DNA of 64,000 nt from Conyzicola nivalis (GTDB lineage: Bacteria > Actinomycetota > Actinomycetes > Actinomycetales > Microbacteriaceae), in contig NZ_BMGB01000001.1 in NCBI RefSeq assembly GCF_014639655.1, forward strand, positions 1,752,882 to 1,816,881, in the 5' to 3' direction. Within the stretch, counting starts at the first letter, position 1. Each line of letters starts with the position of its first letter. The position numbers were made by a program, and so were the translations under genes. This document shows, in pieces, positions 36,398-46,266 of this stretch. The notes beneath the pieces are model-generated. The model did no database searches, had not been told where the DNA came from, and worked only from the letters and a program-made list of their open reading frames with translations.

Positions 36398-37893
36398 TGG
36401 GTCTTCTCCCACTTGTTCACGGAGGTCCACAGGTGGTCGGCGTAGTCGTCCCACGTGCGCATGGTGCGACCGCGGGCCTCGACGCGCAGCTCGTCGAGCC
36501 GCGCATCGTCGGTGAGCAGCACGCGCATGGCGTCGGAGATCTGCTGGTCGTCGCGCGGGTCGACGAGGAGGCACCCGCCGCCGACGGCGATCTCGGCCAT
36601 GCTGCCGTAGCCGGTGGCGACGACGGGGGTACCCGCGGCGAGCGATTCGCCGATCGGCAGACCGTAGCCCTCGTTCAGCGAGACGAACACCGAGAAGCGC
36701 GCGTCGCGGTAGGCGGCCTCGAGGATCGCGTCGCTCGCGGTGCGCTCCACGGTCACCCGACGGCCGTCGGCCTGCAGGCGTTCGACCTCGATGTCGAAGG
36801 GGATGGTTAGGGGCATGGCCGCGCCGCCGATGAATCGCAGCTCGAACTCGAGGCCCTGCTTCCACAGCAGCTCGCTCGCCGCGAGCACGGCCAGCTGGTT
36901 CTTGCGCGGCTCCTGGGTGCCGACGCAGAGTACGACGGGGAGGCCGGAAGGCCCGACGGCGGCGGCCTGCTGCTTGGTGGACGCGAGCGCGACGGGAAGG
37001 GGGACGCTCTCGACGAGCGGCCCGGGGAGGCCCTGAGCGTGTAGCGCCCCGGCAAACCCGGCGAACTCCTCGGCCGTCGAACCGCTGATAGCAGCGACGA
37101 GGTCGGCGTGTTTCACGACCGACAGGTAGCGCACAAATCGGTCGACCTCGGAAGCGACCACGTGGTCGGCGCCCGTCACGGGGATCGAGTCGTAGCCGAT
37201 CAGTGCCACACGGTTGTTCGAGAACTCGGCGAGACAGGCGAGCCGGTCCCAGACGCGGTGCGGGGAGACCTCGGGCAGAACAAGAACGCTGTTCCACGGC
37301 ACGATGAGGTCGGTGGCCACCTCGTCGGCTTCGACGGAATGCTCGAGCCGGCGTGCGCTGGTCCAGTTGACGACGCGGTCCGTTTCATCCGCGATCAACG
37401 AGCGCATGATGCGGCCGCTGGCCGTCCACGCGACGAGAGTCAGCTCGTGCTCGTCGTTCCAGCGCCCGAGAGTCTCGCGGGTGACCCGCTGGATGCCCGT
37501 GTTATGGCCGTGGCGGGCGCAGAAATCGACATCGGCGAGGACCGTGCCGTCGACGATCGTGATCGACTCGGCGAACCGCTCGTTGCCGGCCGCCATTCCG
37601 GCGCAGCCCTCCAGAAGGGCGTGGTGTTCGGAACCGACCGTGGAGAGTTCGAGGAGGCGGCGCACGCGCAAGTACTGCTCGCGGTTGGGCATGACGCCGG
37701 CGACGCTGGTCTGCAGAAGCCAGAGTGCGGCGGGGTCACCCGAAGCGCGCACGGCCGACGCGAGCGCGGCGAGCAGGCGGTGGGCCGGCAGATCGGTTGC
37801 GACGAAGCCGGGGCCGAGGATGTGCGGGGTTGCGGAGACGAGCCGTCGGCGGAGGGCCTTCGCGGCCGCGTCGACGGCGGGCGAGCTAGCCAC
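36394..37893 (-). CDS. Glycosyltransferase family 4-like, cassette A first gene
   Basis: 499 residues. A helical N-terminal domain (about 1-110, containing ATPHILGPG and NREQYLRVRRLLELS) is followed by VDFCARHGHNTGIQRVTRETLGRW, VGTQEPRKNQ and the GT4 element SLNEGYGLPIGESLAAGTPVV. It overlaps the small upstream gene by 8 bases and the downstream transferase by 4. Its counterpart at 50207-51694 shares PHILG, DFCARHGHN[TS]GIQRV and VGTQEPRKNQ. The GIQRV-RET element occurs in all four cassette transferases and lies before the usual GT-B core, so it may form a family-specific acceptor site. Confidence 0.88.
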   Translation of the reverse strand: MASSPAVDAAAKALRRRLVSATPHILGPGFVATDLPAHRLLAALASAVRASGDPAALWLLQTSVAGVMPNREQYLRVRRLLELSTVGSEHHALLEGCAGMAAGNERFAESITIVDGTVLADVDFCARHGHNTGIQRVTRETLGRWNDEHELTLVAWTASGRIMRSLIADETDRVVNWTSARRLEHSVEADEVATDLIVPWNSVLVLPEVSPHRVWDRLACLAEFSNNRVALIGYDSIPVTGADHVVASEVDRFVRYLSVVKHADLVAAISGSTAEEFAGFAGALHAQGLPGPLVESVPLPVALASTKQQAAAVGPSGLPVVLCVGTQEPRKNQLAVLAASELLWKQGLEFELRFIGGAAMPLTIPFDIEVERLQADGRRVTVERTASDAILEAAYRDARFSVFVSLNEGYGLPIGESLAAGTPVVATGYGSMAEIAVGGGCLLVDPRDDQQISDAMRVLLTDDARLDELRVEARGRTMRTWDDYADHLWTSVNKWEKTQ

Positions 37894-38200
37894 GCTTGCG
37901 CGCCTGGCGGATCTGCGCGAGTCGCACGCGCACGACGTTCACGGCCTCGCGCGGTCCGGAGCGGCGGGCCTGGCCGTAGACGATGCGCACCGCGCGCAGC
38001 GGCCGGGTGATGCGCCACGACAGCGTGCCCTTGAGTTCTTCGACGGTGGACGCGCCGGCGACGCTCGACGTCACGGCCTCCAGCCAGTAGTCGAGAGAGC
38101 GGGCCTCGGCTTCGTCGAGGCGGAGCAGGAGCTCTTCCCGAGTCGCCTCGGCGACCGGAGTGTCAGGTGACGACGAGGGTCGCTTTTCGGTCTCAGGCAT
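37886..38200 (-). CDS. Small cassette protein A with SWRITRPLRAV motif
   Basis: 104 residues, hydrophilic and mostly helical. A likely coiled coil (REELLLRLDEAEARSLDYWLEAV) is followed by the motif LSWRITRPLRAVRIVYGQARR and a basic tail ending in RQARKRG. There is no signal peptide or membrane helix. The counterpart at 51687-52055 has VSWRVTKPLRAVQ in the same place, and both overlap the next glycosyltransferase by 8 bases. The SWRxTxPLR motif is known as a short tail or linker on some bacterial glycosyltransferases. Here it is a free-standing protein, possibly a membrane-surface adaptor for the two transferases; that role is inferred. Confidence 0.8.
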   Translation of the reverse strand: MPETEKRPSSSPDTPVAEATREELLLRLDEAEARSLDYWLEAVTSSVAGASTVEELKGTLSWRITRPLRAVRIVYGQARRSGPREAVNVVRVRLAQIRQARKRG

Positions 38201-38247
38201 TGGTCAATCGTACCGGAACCGTCCCGGAGGCCTCGCGGCAGCCCGGC

Positions 38248-39954
38248 CTACCTGTCGAGCAGCTCGTCGGCACTCTCGGCGATGCGGTCGGTGAGGATTT
38301 CTTCACCGGGCGTGCCTCGGAAGTCGTAGATCTCGTAGCCCGCGCAGTCGATCACCTGTGCGGGTTCACCGAGGACGCCCACCGCCTCGCGCGGAAGTTG
38401 GCCGCTCTCGTCTGTGACGACGTAGGAAAACTCCTTGTCGTCGTAGGCGCCGAGGTTGTTCATCCAGTCGTAGACGGTCAGCTCGCCGTCGGCCTGCAGG
38501 ATGTCGCCTTTCGCGGTGCTGTAAAGGTCGAGCTGTCGCACCGTCCAGAACGAGCCGACACCGTTGACGTCGGAATCGCCGACGAAGTCATCGAAGCAGT
38601 CGGCTGTGGTGTAGTCCGCGCCGCTCGCGGAACGCACGACGGCCGGCACGTTGATAACGCCGACGACGACGATCAGGACCGACGCGGCCGCGGCGACACC
38701 GAGGCTGAACCGGCTCAGGTTGCGGCGTAGCTCGGCGTTCTCGACCTCGACGAGCAGCCGTCGCAGAACGTACACCCCGACGAAGACCACGGTGAGCAGC
38801 GGGAAGATGTAGAGCGGCGTGAGGTAGCGGGTCGTGATCGCGCCGGTGATCAGGTGTCCCGCGATCAAGGAGACCGACGATACCGAGACGAAGGTGACGA
38901 TGAAGAACTCGACGGTCGAGATACTCCGCGCCGCCTTGGCGTCGAACCGGCTGTAGATGGCGAACGCCATGATCGAGAAGGTGAGGAGCATCACGCCGCT
39001 GATGATGATGAGCTTCAGGGAGCCTTGGGCCGACCCGCTCATCTCCAGCAGGCTGTCGTAGAGGACACGGAGCGCGACACGAACCTGGTCGGGCTGCACG
39101 TAGGAGGCGAGGTCGGAGGCGAAGAAGTCGCGGAACACCTCGCGCAGAACGAAGGCGATCGCCGTTCCGGCGATGGCAGGGATCATCAGGATGGAAGCGT
39201 TGCGCCATGAGAGTCGCCTGGCCCAGATCAGGGCGAGAAGGCCCACGAGGAAGGGCGCAATCACCTGGGCGACGTAGAGCGGGTCGGAAAAGACGACGAG
39301 GGTCGTGAGCACCGTGACGACGACCAAGTAGACGCGCACGCGCCGACGCTCCCAGACGGGGACGACGAACGACCTGGTGACCCACAGCGTGAGGGAGATA
39401 ACCACAAGCCCCGTGATGATGACGCCGTAGTAGTAGGTCGTCATCAGATAGGTGGTCGCAGTGCCGCTGCGGTTCACCGAGGCGGTCGGCTCGAGCAGCA
39501 CGAAGACGAGGTAGAGCACGGTGGCGCCGAGCGCGATCGTGATCTCGACGAAGCGGTGCCGGGAGTGGTGCGCGAGCTGATGGGCGATGACACGCAGCAC
39601 GGCGTAGAGGGCGACGAGGTTGAGAACCGCGTTCACGTACAGAGCCACGCGGGGCGAGTCGGTGAACAGGGTGCTGAGGAAGAAGAACAGCCCCTCGGGA
39701 AAGAGGAAGTTCTGCGACGAGAACACCCAGTGCAGCGCCTCGCCGCGGAGAATCGAATCTTCGACGAGCGGCAATACGAGCGAGTCGCCGTTGTAGAGGA
39801 ACGTACCCTCCCACTCCGACTGAGCGAGCTTTCCGATCGCGATCAGGCCGCCGAACACGACGACCACGAACGGCCAGAGTTCGAACGCCACTACGGCGAG
39901 ACGCCGACGCACCGTCGTCGCCTTTGATCGAGCGATTGGGGACTTAGCGGCCAC
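38248..39954 (-). CDS. Polytopic GT-C-like membrane protein
   Basis: 568 residues with about eleven membrane segments. After the first helix, EGTFLYNGDSLVLPLVEDSIL gives an extracellular acidic loop where GT-C enzymes keep their catalytic Asp; no unambiguous DxD is seen. The last 130 residues are extracellular, with two cysteines. It overlaps the upstream polyprenol-phosphate-sugar synthase gene by 11 bases. That pairing and the GtrA gene divergent from it suggest a lipid-sugar-dependent glycosyltransferase working on the outer face. Confidence 0.75.
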   Translation of the reverse strand: MAAKSPIARSKATTVRRRLAVVAFELWPFVVVVFGGLIAIGKLAQSEWEGTFLYNGDSLVLPLVEDSILRGEALHWVFSSQNFLFPEGLFFFLSTLFTDSPRVALYVNAVLNLVALYAVLRVIAHQLAHHSRHRFVEITIALGATVLYLVFVLLEPTASVNRSGTATTYLMTTYYYGVIITGLVVISLTLWVTRSFVVPVWERRRVRVYLVVVTVLTTLVVFSDPLYVAQVIAPFLVGLLALIWARRLSWRNASILMIPAIAGTAIAFVLREVFRDFFASDLASYVQPDQVRVALRVLYDSLLEMSGSAQGSLKLIIISGVMLLTFSIMAFAIYSRFDAKAARSISTVEFFIVTFVSVSSVSLIAGHLITGAITTRYLTPLYIFPLLTVVFVGVYVLRRLLVEVENAELRRNLSRFSLGVAAAASVLIVVVGVINVPAVVRSASGADYTTADCFDDFVGDSDVNGVGSFWTVRQLDLYSTAKGDILQADGELTVYDWMNNLGAYDDKEFSYVVTDESGQLPREAVGVLGEPAQVIDCAGYEIYDFRGTPGEEILTDRIAESADELLDR

Positions 39955-40681
39955 GACGCAGCTTGATCTGCGGAACGAGGACGAAGTTGGCGAGCAGCGT
40001 GTTGCGCGGGATCTTCGAGGTGCCGTGGGTGCGGTCGAGGAACACGATCGGCAGCTCGGCCAGCGATGTCGCGGTCAACAGCGCGCGGTACTTGAGCACG
40101 AGCAGGAAACCGTAGCCGGTGGCGGTGATCGACTGCACGTCGATGCGCTTGAGCAGCGCGGCGGAGTACATGTTGAATCCACCCGTGTAGTCCGAGACAC
40201 GGCGGCTGAGCACCATCCGCGCGTAGAAGTTCCCACCGCGACTGAGGAAGCGGCGGTTCCAGGTCCAGTCGGGGGTTCCGCCGCCGGGGATGTAGCGCGA
40301 GGCGACGACGAAGTCGACTCCCGCCTTGGCCTGGTGGATGAACCCGGTGATGTAGCGCGGGTCGTGCGACAGGTCGGCGTCCATCTGCAGGAAGTAGTCG
40401 AAGCCCTCGTCTTGCAGCTGGGAGAATCCGTAGATGTACGCCGCGCCGAGGCCGTTCTTCGTGGGCTTGTTGATGACGCGCACCGTGAGATTGTCGGACT
40501 TCCAGCCTGGCGCGAGGCTCTCCACGAGGGCCGCGGTTCCATCGGGAGATGAGTCGTCGATCACCACTACAGTGATGTCGGTATCCGAGTTCACGACACT
40601 AACTTCCGCGATTGCGTCAATTAGGTTTTGAACGTTCGTGACCTCATTGTAGGTAGGGATGACGACAGCGAGTCGTAACAT
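39944..40681 (-). CDS. Polyprenol-phosphate sugar synthase (GT2, DPM1-like)
   Basis: 245 residues, GT2 fold: VVIPTYNEVTNVQNLI, VIDDSSPDGT, the metal site QMDADLSHDPRY, ASRYIPGGGTPDW and GGFNMYS are all dolichol-phosphate mannose synthase features. No membrane helix is present. It should make a polyprenyl-phosphate hexose on the cytoplasmic side. It heads a five-gene minus-strand run that ends at the hairpin 34891-34924, and it is 21 bases from the divergent GtrA gene. Confidence 0.9.
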   Translation of the reverse strand: MLRLAVVIPTYNEVTNVQNLIDAIAEVSVVNSDTDITVVVIDDSSPDGTAALVESLAPGWKSDNLTVRVINKPTKNGLGAAYIYGFSQLQDEGFDYFLQMDADLSHDPRYITGFIHQAKAGVDFVVASRYIPGGGTPDWTWNRRFLSRGGNFYARMVLSRRVSDYTGGFNMYSAALLKRIDVQSITATGYGFLLVLKYRALLTATSLAELPIVFLDRTHGTSKIPRNTLLANFVLVPQIKLRRGR

Positions 40682-40702
40682 ATCGGAAGAAACCTCGGAG
40701 AC

Positions 40703-41182
40703 GTGAGAAAACTACTTGCGAAACAACAAGTCCGTTTTCTGATCGCGGGGTGCTTCAACACCGCGTTGGACTTCTTGATCTTGAACGTGTTGACCTTAGC
40801 ATTGGGCTTACCCGTGCTCGTGGCGAACACGATCTCTGTGCTCTTCGGAATCAGCATCTCCTACGCGCTCAACCACTTCTTCGTCTTCCGCTATCCCTAC
40901 CGGATCAGCTGGCGCAAGTTCCTCGAGTTCTTCCTCATAACCGGCATCAGCTCGCTCGGCATTCAGACCCTCATCATCTGGCTCTTCGAACTGCTCTTCG
41001 CCACGAGCTTCGGCAACTCGCTTCTGCTGGTGCCCGACGCCGAGGGGCGCCACTTCATCGCGATCAACGTGGCGAAATTCACCGCCGTGCTCGTCGGTCT
41101 GGTCTGGAATTTCACCATGTACCGCTTCGTCGTTTTCCGCGTTCCCTCGGCCAAGGCAGAGCCCGCAGACCCTGTGGAATAG
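40703..41182 (+). CDS. GtrA family flippase-like protein
   Basis: 159 residues, four membrane segments, opening QQVRFLIAGCFNTALDFLILNVLTL and ending WNFTMYRFVVFR. CGGAG precedes GTG 40703 by a few bases, and TAACAT at 40676-40681 could be its -10. It is divergent from the polyprenol-phosphate-sugar synthase by 21 bases, which supports a functional pair: synthase, flippase, and GT-C enzyme. The GDP-mannose dehydratase gene follows 102 bases later. Confidence 0.88.
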   Translation: MRKLLAKQQVRFLIAGCFNTALDFLILNVLTLALGLPVLVANTISVLFGISISYALNHFFVFRYPYRISWRKFLEFFLITGISSLGIQTLIIWLFELLFATSFGNSLLLVPDAEGRHFIAINVAKFTAVLVGLVWNFTMYRFVVFRVPSAKAEPADPVE

Positions 41183-41284
41183 CCATTCCCACCGTCAGTG
41201 ACGTTAGAATCATCGCTGGCGACCGACACCGACCGTGTGCTCGCGCACCCTCCACCGGATAACCGCACAACACCAAGGACTCAG

Positions 41285-42268
<984 letters not shown>

Positions 42269-42276
42269 GCAGACCG

Positions 42277-43239
42277 ATGTCCTCAGCACTGATTACCGGT
42301 ATCACCGGCCAAGACGGTTCCTATCTCGCGGAGCAGTTGCACTCCCGCGGCATCGACGTGCACGCCCTGGTGCGAGCGGAATCCAGTGCTCAGGAGCAGT
42401 CCGTCGCAGAGTGGGTCACCCTCCACGAGGGTGACCTGCTCAGCCCCGAAAGCCTGCGACGAGCCGTCGTCGACTCCGCGCCCGACTACGTGTTCAACCT
42501 GGCCGGCATCAGTTCGGTCGCCCAGTCGTGGAAAGAGCCGGAACTCACCTCGCGCGTGACCGGCCTCGCGGTCGGCTCGATGCTCGAGGCTGCTTGGACC
42601 CTGCAGGAGAGCTCGGGAAAGCCGGTGCGGTTCGTGCAGGCGTCGAGTTCCGAGATCTTCGGGGCCGCCGTCGAGGTTCCGCAGAACGAGTCGACTCCGA
42701 TTCATCCGGTCTCCCCCTACGGCGCGGCCAAGGCCTACGCGCACCACCTGGTCGGCGTCTACCGCTCGCGTGGCCTGTTCGCGGCCACCGGGATCCTCTA
42801 CAACCACGAGTCTCCGCGTCGCCCCGAGGCGTTCGTGACCCGCAAGATCACCGCGGGAGTCGCCCAGATCGCCGCCGGCACGTCGAGCGAATTGCTCCTC
42901 GGCAACCTCGACGCACAGCGGGACTGGGGCTGGGCCCCCGACTACGTGGACGCCCTCGTGCGCATCGTCGAGGCGGATGTCGCGGACGATTTCGTCATCG
43001 CCACGGGCGAATCGCACACCGTGCGCGAATTCGTGGGCGCCGCGTTCACCGCCGCCGGGATCACCGACTGGCAGCACCTCGTCGCGGTGGACGAGCGTTT
43101 CAACCGGCCCGTCGATGCTCCACTCATGCGCGGCGACAGCACGAAGATCCGCGAGACCCTCGGCTGGAAGCCGACCAAGCGTTTCGACGAGATCGTGAGC
43201 GCCATGGTCAACCACGACCTCGAGCTGCTCTCCTCCTGA
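42277..43239 (+). CDS. Second GDP-mannose 4,6-dehydratase-like enzyme
   Basis: 320 residues, 8 bases behind the first. It keeps ALITGITGQDGSYLAEQL, QASSSEIFGAAVEVPQNE, YxxxK (Y148/K152) and the GMD blocks HESPRRPEAFVTRKI and NLDAQRDWGWAPDYVDAL. It is clearly a diverged paralogue in tandem. It could be a second dehydratase, or it could have become the reductase/epimerase that finishes the GDP-deoxyhexose, since no separate Rmd- or Fcl-like gene is seen in the window. The sequence favours the dehydratase fold; the reaction is open. Confidence 0.85.
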   Translation: MSSALITGITGQDGSYLAEQLHSRGIDVHALVRAESSAQEQSVAEWVTLHEGDLLSPESLRRAVVDSAPDYVFNLAGISSVAQSWKEPELTSRVTGLAVGSMLEAAWTLQESSGKPVRFVQASSSEIFGAAVEVPQNESTPIHPVSPYGAAKAYAHHLVGVYRSRGLFAATGILYNHESPRRPEAFVTRKITAGVAQIAAGTSSELLLGNLDAQRDWGWAPDYVDALVRIVEADVADDFVIATGESHTVREFVGAAFTAAGITDWQHLVAVDERFNRPVDAPLMRGDSTKIRETLGWKPTKRFDEIVSAMVNHDLELLSS

Positions 43240-43241
43240 CC

Positions 43242-44423
43242 GTGGCATCCTCCCGAGCCGCGCGCGCCGCGGCGTCCGTCGAAGCGCGCCCCGCCGGGGT
43301 GTTGGTCGATGCGACCGCGATTCCCGCCGACCGCGGCGGAGTCGGCCGCTACCTCGACGAGCTCGTCGCCCAGCTCGACGGTCCGTTCGTGATCGCCTGC
43401 CAGGCGCGCGACGCGGTGCATTATCGGGAGCTCGCACCGTCGGCCACGGTGCTTCCGCAGCATCCGCGCATCCAATCCGTCGCCCGACGCCTGCTCTGGG
43501 AGCAGCTGTCGCTTCCCCGCCTCGCCCGCAGGTCCGGCGTATCCGTGATCTTCTCCCCGCACTACACGCTGCCCGTGCTGAGCCGGAAAAAGCGCGTCGT
43601 CACCTTCCACGATGCGACCTTCTTCAGCGATCCGGGGGTGCACACCCCGACCAAGGGCCGTTTCTTCCGGGCCTGGATCAGGCTGTCATCGCGGCTCGCC
43701 GACGCCGTCGTCGTGCCGAGCATCGCCACGGCGAGCGAGCTCGCGCGGTACATCCCCCGCGACGTCCCGCGATTCGACGTCGCGTACCACGGTGTCGACC
43801 GCGCCCGCTTCCACGAGCCGACACGGGCGGAGGTCGAGGTCGCAGCGACCACCCTCGGGCTCGACGGCGCGCCCTGGATCGCATTCCTCGGAACGGTCGA
43901 GCCACGCAAGAACGTGCCGTCGCTCGTCGCCGCGTACCGCGAGCTCGTCGCGGACTGGCAGTCGGACTGGGGGCCCGTTCCCGCTCTCGCCATCGCCGGC
44001 GGTCGCGGTTGGGAGACCGGCCTCGACGCGGAGGTCGCACGCACCGCGCCGCCCGCGAGTGTTCATGTGCTCGGGTTCATCGACCTCGAGATCATGCGCG
44101 GATTCCTCGGTGGGGCGACCGTCGTGAGCTACCCGAGCCTCGGCGAAGGCTTCGGCCTGCCGGTGCTCGAGGCGATGGCGTGCGGAGCCCCTGTGCTCAC
44201 GACGCGGCGTCTCGCGCTTCCCGAGGTGGGCGGCGACGCCGTGGCATACTCGGAGCCGGACTCCTCCTCGATTTCCGACGGTCTGCGCGCCCTGGTGTCA
44301 GACCCCGTGCTGCGTGAGCGGCTGGCAACACGGGGAATCGAGCGCTCGAAGCGGTTCTCCTGGCGCGAGAGCGCGAAAACTCACCAGGCCGTGTTCGCAC
44401 GCGTGACCAACGGAAAGGTCTGA
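43242..44423 (+). CDS. Glycosyltransferase family 4
   Basis: 393 residues from GTG 43242, 2 bases after the previous stop. GT-B fold: VLVDATAIPADRGGVGRYLDEL at the N-terminus, IFSPHYTLPVLSRKKRVVTFHD, AFLGTVEPRKN and the donor-site YPSLGEGFGLPVLEAMACGAPV. This form is common among mannosyl- and rhamnosyltransferases. Directly behind the two GDP-mannose dehydratase-like genes, a GDP-sugar donor is plausible. Confidence 0.9.
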   Translation: MASSRAARAAASVEARPAGVLVDATAIPADRGGVGRYLDELVAQLDGPFVIACQARDAVHYRELAPSATVLPQHPRIQSVARRLLWEQLSLPRLARRSGVSVIFSPHYTLPVLSRKKRVVTFHDATFFSDPGVHTPTKGRFFRAWIRLSSRLADAVVVPSIATASELARYIPRDVPRFDVAYHGVDRARFHEPTRAEVEVAATTLGLDGAPWIAFLGTVEPRKNVPSLVAAYRELVADWQSDWGPVPALAIAGGRGWETGLDAEVARTAPPASVHVLGFIDLEIMRGFLGGATVVSYPSLGEGFGLPVLEAMACGAPVLTTRRLALPEVGGDAVAYSEPDSSSISDGLRALVSDPVLRERLATRGIERSKRFSWRESAKTHQAVFARVTNGKV

Positions 44424-44430
44424 CCATCCC

Positions 44431-46266
44431 ATGAGGGTTACATCGGCAATCGCCGCCTTCGCGCCGTGGCGCAAGGTCCTGCGTGAACTCGTCTGGGCGA
44501 CGGCCACCGGAATCGTGAGCCTCATCGCCGGCGCCGTCACCCTCGGCATCAACGTGACGACCCTCGGCATGCGCTGGCAGACGAATATCGCCGACGACCA
44601 GACCCAGCACTACCTCGTCGCCAAGGCGATCACGGACGTGCCGCTGCTCGGGCCCAACGACCGCATGGGTTTCCCGACCTACCAGAACCTGTTCTTCGCG
44701 CCGAATTACGATCCCGCCTCCGCCGTTTTTATGATGTTCGAGAGCCTGTTCACCGACAACGGTGTACTGATCCTCAACGTCTACCACCTGCTCGGCTTCT
44801 TCACGGTGGCCTTCGCCGGGTACTTCCTGTTCAAGGCGCTGCGGGTGCGCCGGTTCATCGCCGTCTTCTTCGCGCTCGTTTTCGCGCTCGCGCCCTTCCA
44901 TTTCCAGCGCATCGGCTTCGGGCACGGCTTCGTGGCGAACTACTGGGCTGTCGCGCTCGTCGGCATCCTGATCCTCATGTCGGCCAGCCCGAAGACCAAC
45001 CCGTTCGAGGGTTGGGTGCAGAGCGGTGAATCGCGGGCGATGCGCGCCTGGAGACGCTGGCTGCCGATCGTGACGATCACCCTGCTGGTCTCGCTCTCGC
45101 TGTCGTACTACTTCGTCTTCGCCGCCCTCATCCTCACCCCGCTGCTCGCCGTACGCGCCGTGATCGTGCTCGCCGAACGTGAGAGGCTGCGCACGCTGCT
45201 CTGGCCGTTCGTCACCCTCGCGAGCCTGCTGCTCTTCGTCGGCGTGCAGCTCGCGATCCTCTCGCTCGACTTCGGCGACCGCTACGCGCAGTACTTCGGC
45301 GAACGCTCGGCATTCGAATCGGAGATCCACGCGGGCAAGATCACGACGCTGATCCTGCCCTGGATCGGCTCGGGGTTCACCGCCCTCGGCAATATCACCC
45401 GCGTGTACATCGGCGGATCGGACGTCTCGATCTTCGCCGAGCCACCCGGGTCCCCCATCGTCGCGGCCGGCGGCATGATCCTCATCGTGATCTTCGTGCT
45501 GGTGCGCCTCGTGCACACCCGCACCGGTGAATCCCCCACCGCCCTTGGCAGGTTCATCAAGGACGACCGCGCCAACGTTTTCGCCGCCGCATTCTTCTGG
45601 GGCTTGCTGTTCTTCACCGTCTCCGGACTCGGGGCGATCTTCTCGTTCGTGGTGAGTCCAGAAATCCGCGCCTGGGTGCGCATGTCGATCGTGCTCGTGA
45701 TGCTCGCGCTCGGCTTCTTCGCCGTATTCATCGATCAGGTCCTCAAGCCCCTGAAGATCGCCATCCCCGTCATCGCTTTCCTCGCGGTCATCGCCGTCGT
45801 CGACCAGCTCGTCGGTGTGCGCACCGCTATCGACCTGCAGCCCACCGACGATGCGAGCCTGCGATCCTTCGTCTCCGATGCCGAACAACTGCTCGACGAC
45901 AACTGCGGCGTCGTGCAGCTCCCGCTGCACGCCTACCCGGCGTCCGGACCGGTCGGGGGCATGTCCGACTACAACCAATCGCTGCCGTACACCCTCGCGA
46001 CCGACAACTCGCTGCGCTGGAGCTACGGCGCCATCGTCGGCTCGATCGCGGGTGACTACTGGGAGAACGTCACCACCCCCGCCCAGTTCGCGGCAAAGGT
46101 CGCCGACTCAGGTGCCTGCGCCGTCGAGGTCGACCTCGCGGCCTACCCCGACGACCAGTCGGCCTGGCGCGACCTCGTGGCGACGGTGGCGGATCCGGAT
46201 GACCCGGCGATCGTTTCGGCAGACGACGACCACCGGTACCTCTTGTTCACGGTGGACGCCAGATGA
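44431..46266 (+). CDS. Polytopic GT-C-like membrane protein
   Basis: 611 residues with about twelve membrane segments. Between the first helix and the second lies NIADDQTQHYLVAKAI, an extracellular loop with the Asp-Asp of GT-C enzymes; FAPNYDPASAVFMM follows. The last 130 residues are extracellular and contain two cysteines. It overlaps the next gene by 4 bases. Probably a polyprenyl-phosphate-sugar-dependent transferase; the similarity to the protein at 38248 is in layout more than sequence. Confidence 0.75.
   Translation: MRVTSAIAAFAPWRKVLRELVWATATGIVSLIAGAVTLGINVTTLGMRWQTNIADDQTQHYLVAKAITDVPLLGPNDRMGFPTYQNLFFAPNYDPASAVFMMFESLFTDNGVLILNVYHLLGFFTVAFAGYFLFKALRVRRFIAVFFALVFALAPFHFQRIGFGHGFVANYWAVALVGILILMSASPKTNPFEGWVQSGESRAMRAWRRWLPIVTITLLVSLSLSYYFVFAALILTPLLAVRAVIVLAERERLRTLLWPFVTLASLLLFVGVQLAILSLDFGDRYAQYFGERSAFESEIHAGKITTLILPWIGSGFTALGNITRVYIGGSDVSIFAEPPGSPIVAAGGMILIVIFVLVRLVHTRTGESPTALGRFIKDDRANVFAAAFFWGLLFFTVSGLGAIFSFVVSPEIRAWVRMSIVLVMLALGFFAVFIDQVLKPLKIAIPVIAFLAVIAVVDQLVGVRTAIDLQPTDDASLRSFVSDAEQLLDDNCGVVQLPLHAYPASGPVGGMSDYNQSLPYTLATDNSLRWSYGAIVGSIAGDYWENVTTPAQFAAKVADSGACAVEVDLAAYPDDQSAWRDLVATVADPDDPAIVSADDDHRYLLFTVDAR

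Noticed and set aside
44197-45978. A minus-strand open frame of about 590 codons
   Set aside because: It is antisense to the GT-C-like gene and rich in Glu, Asp, His and Arg, a complement artefact.
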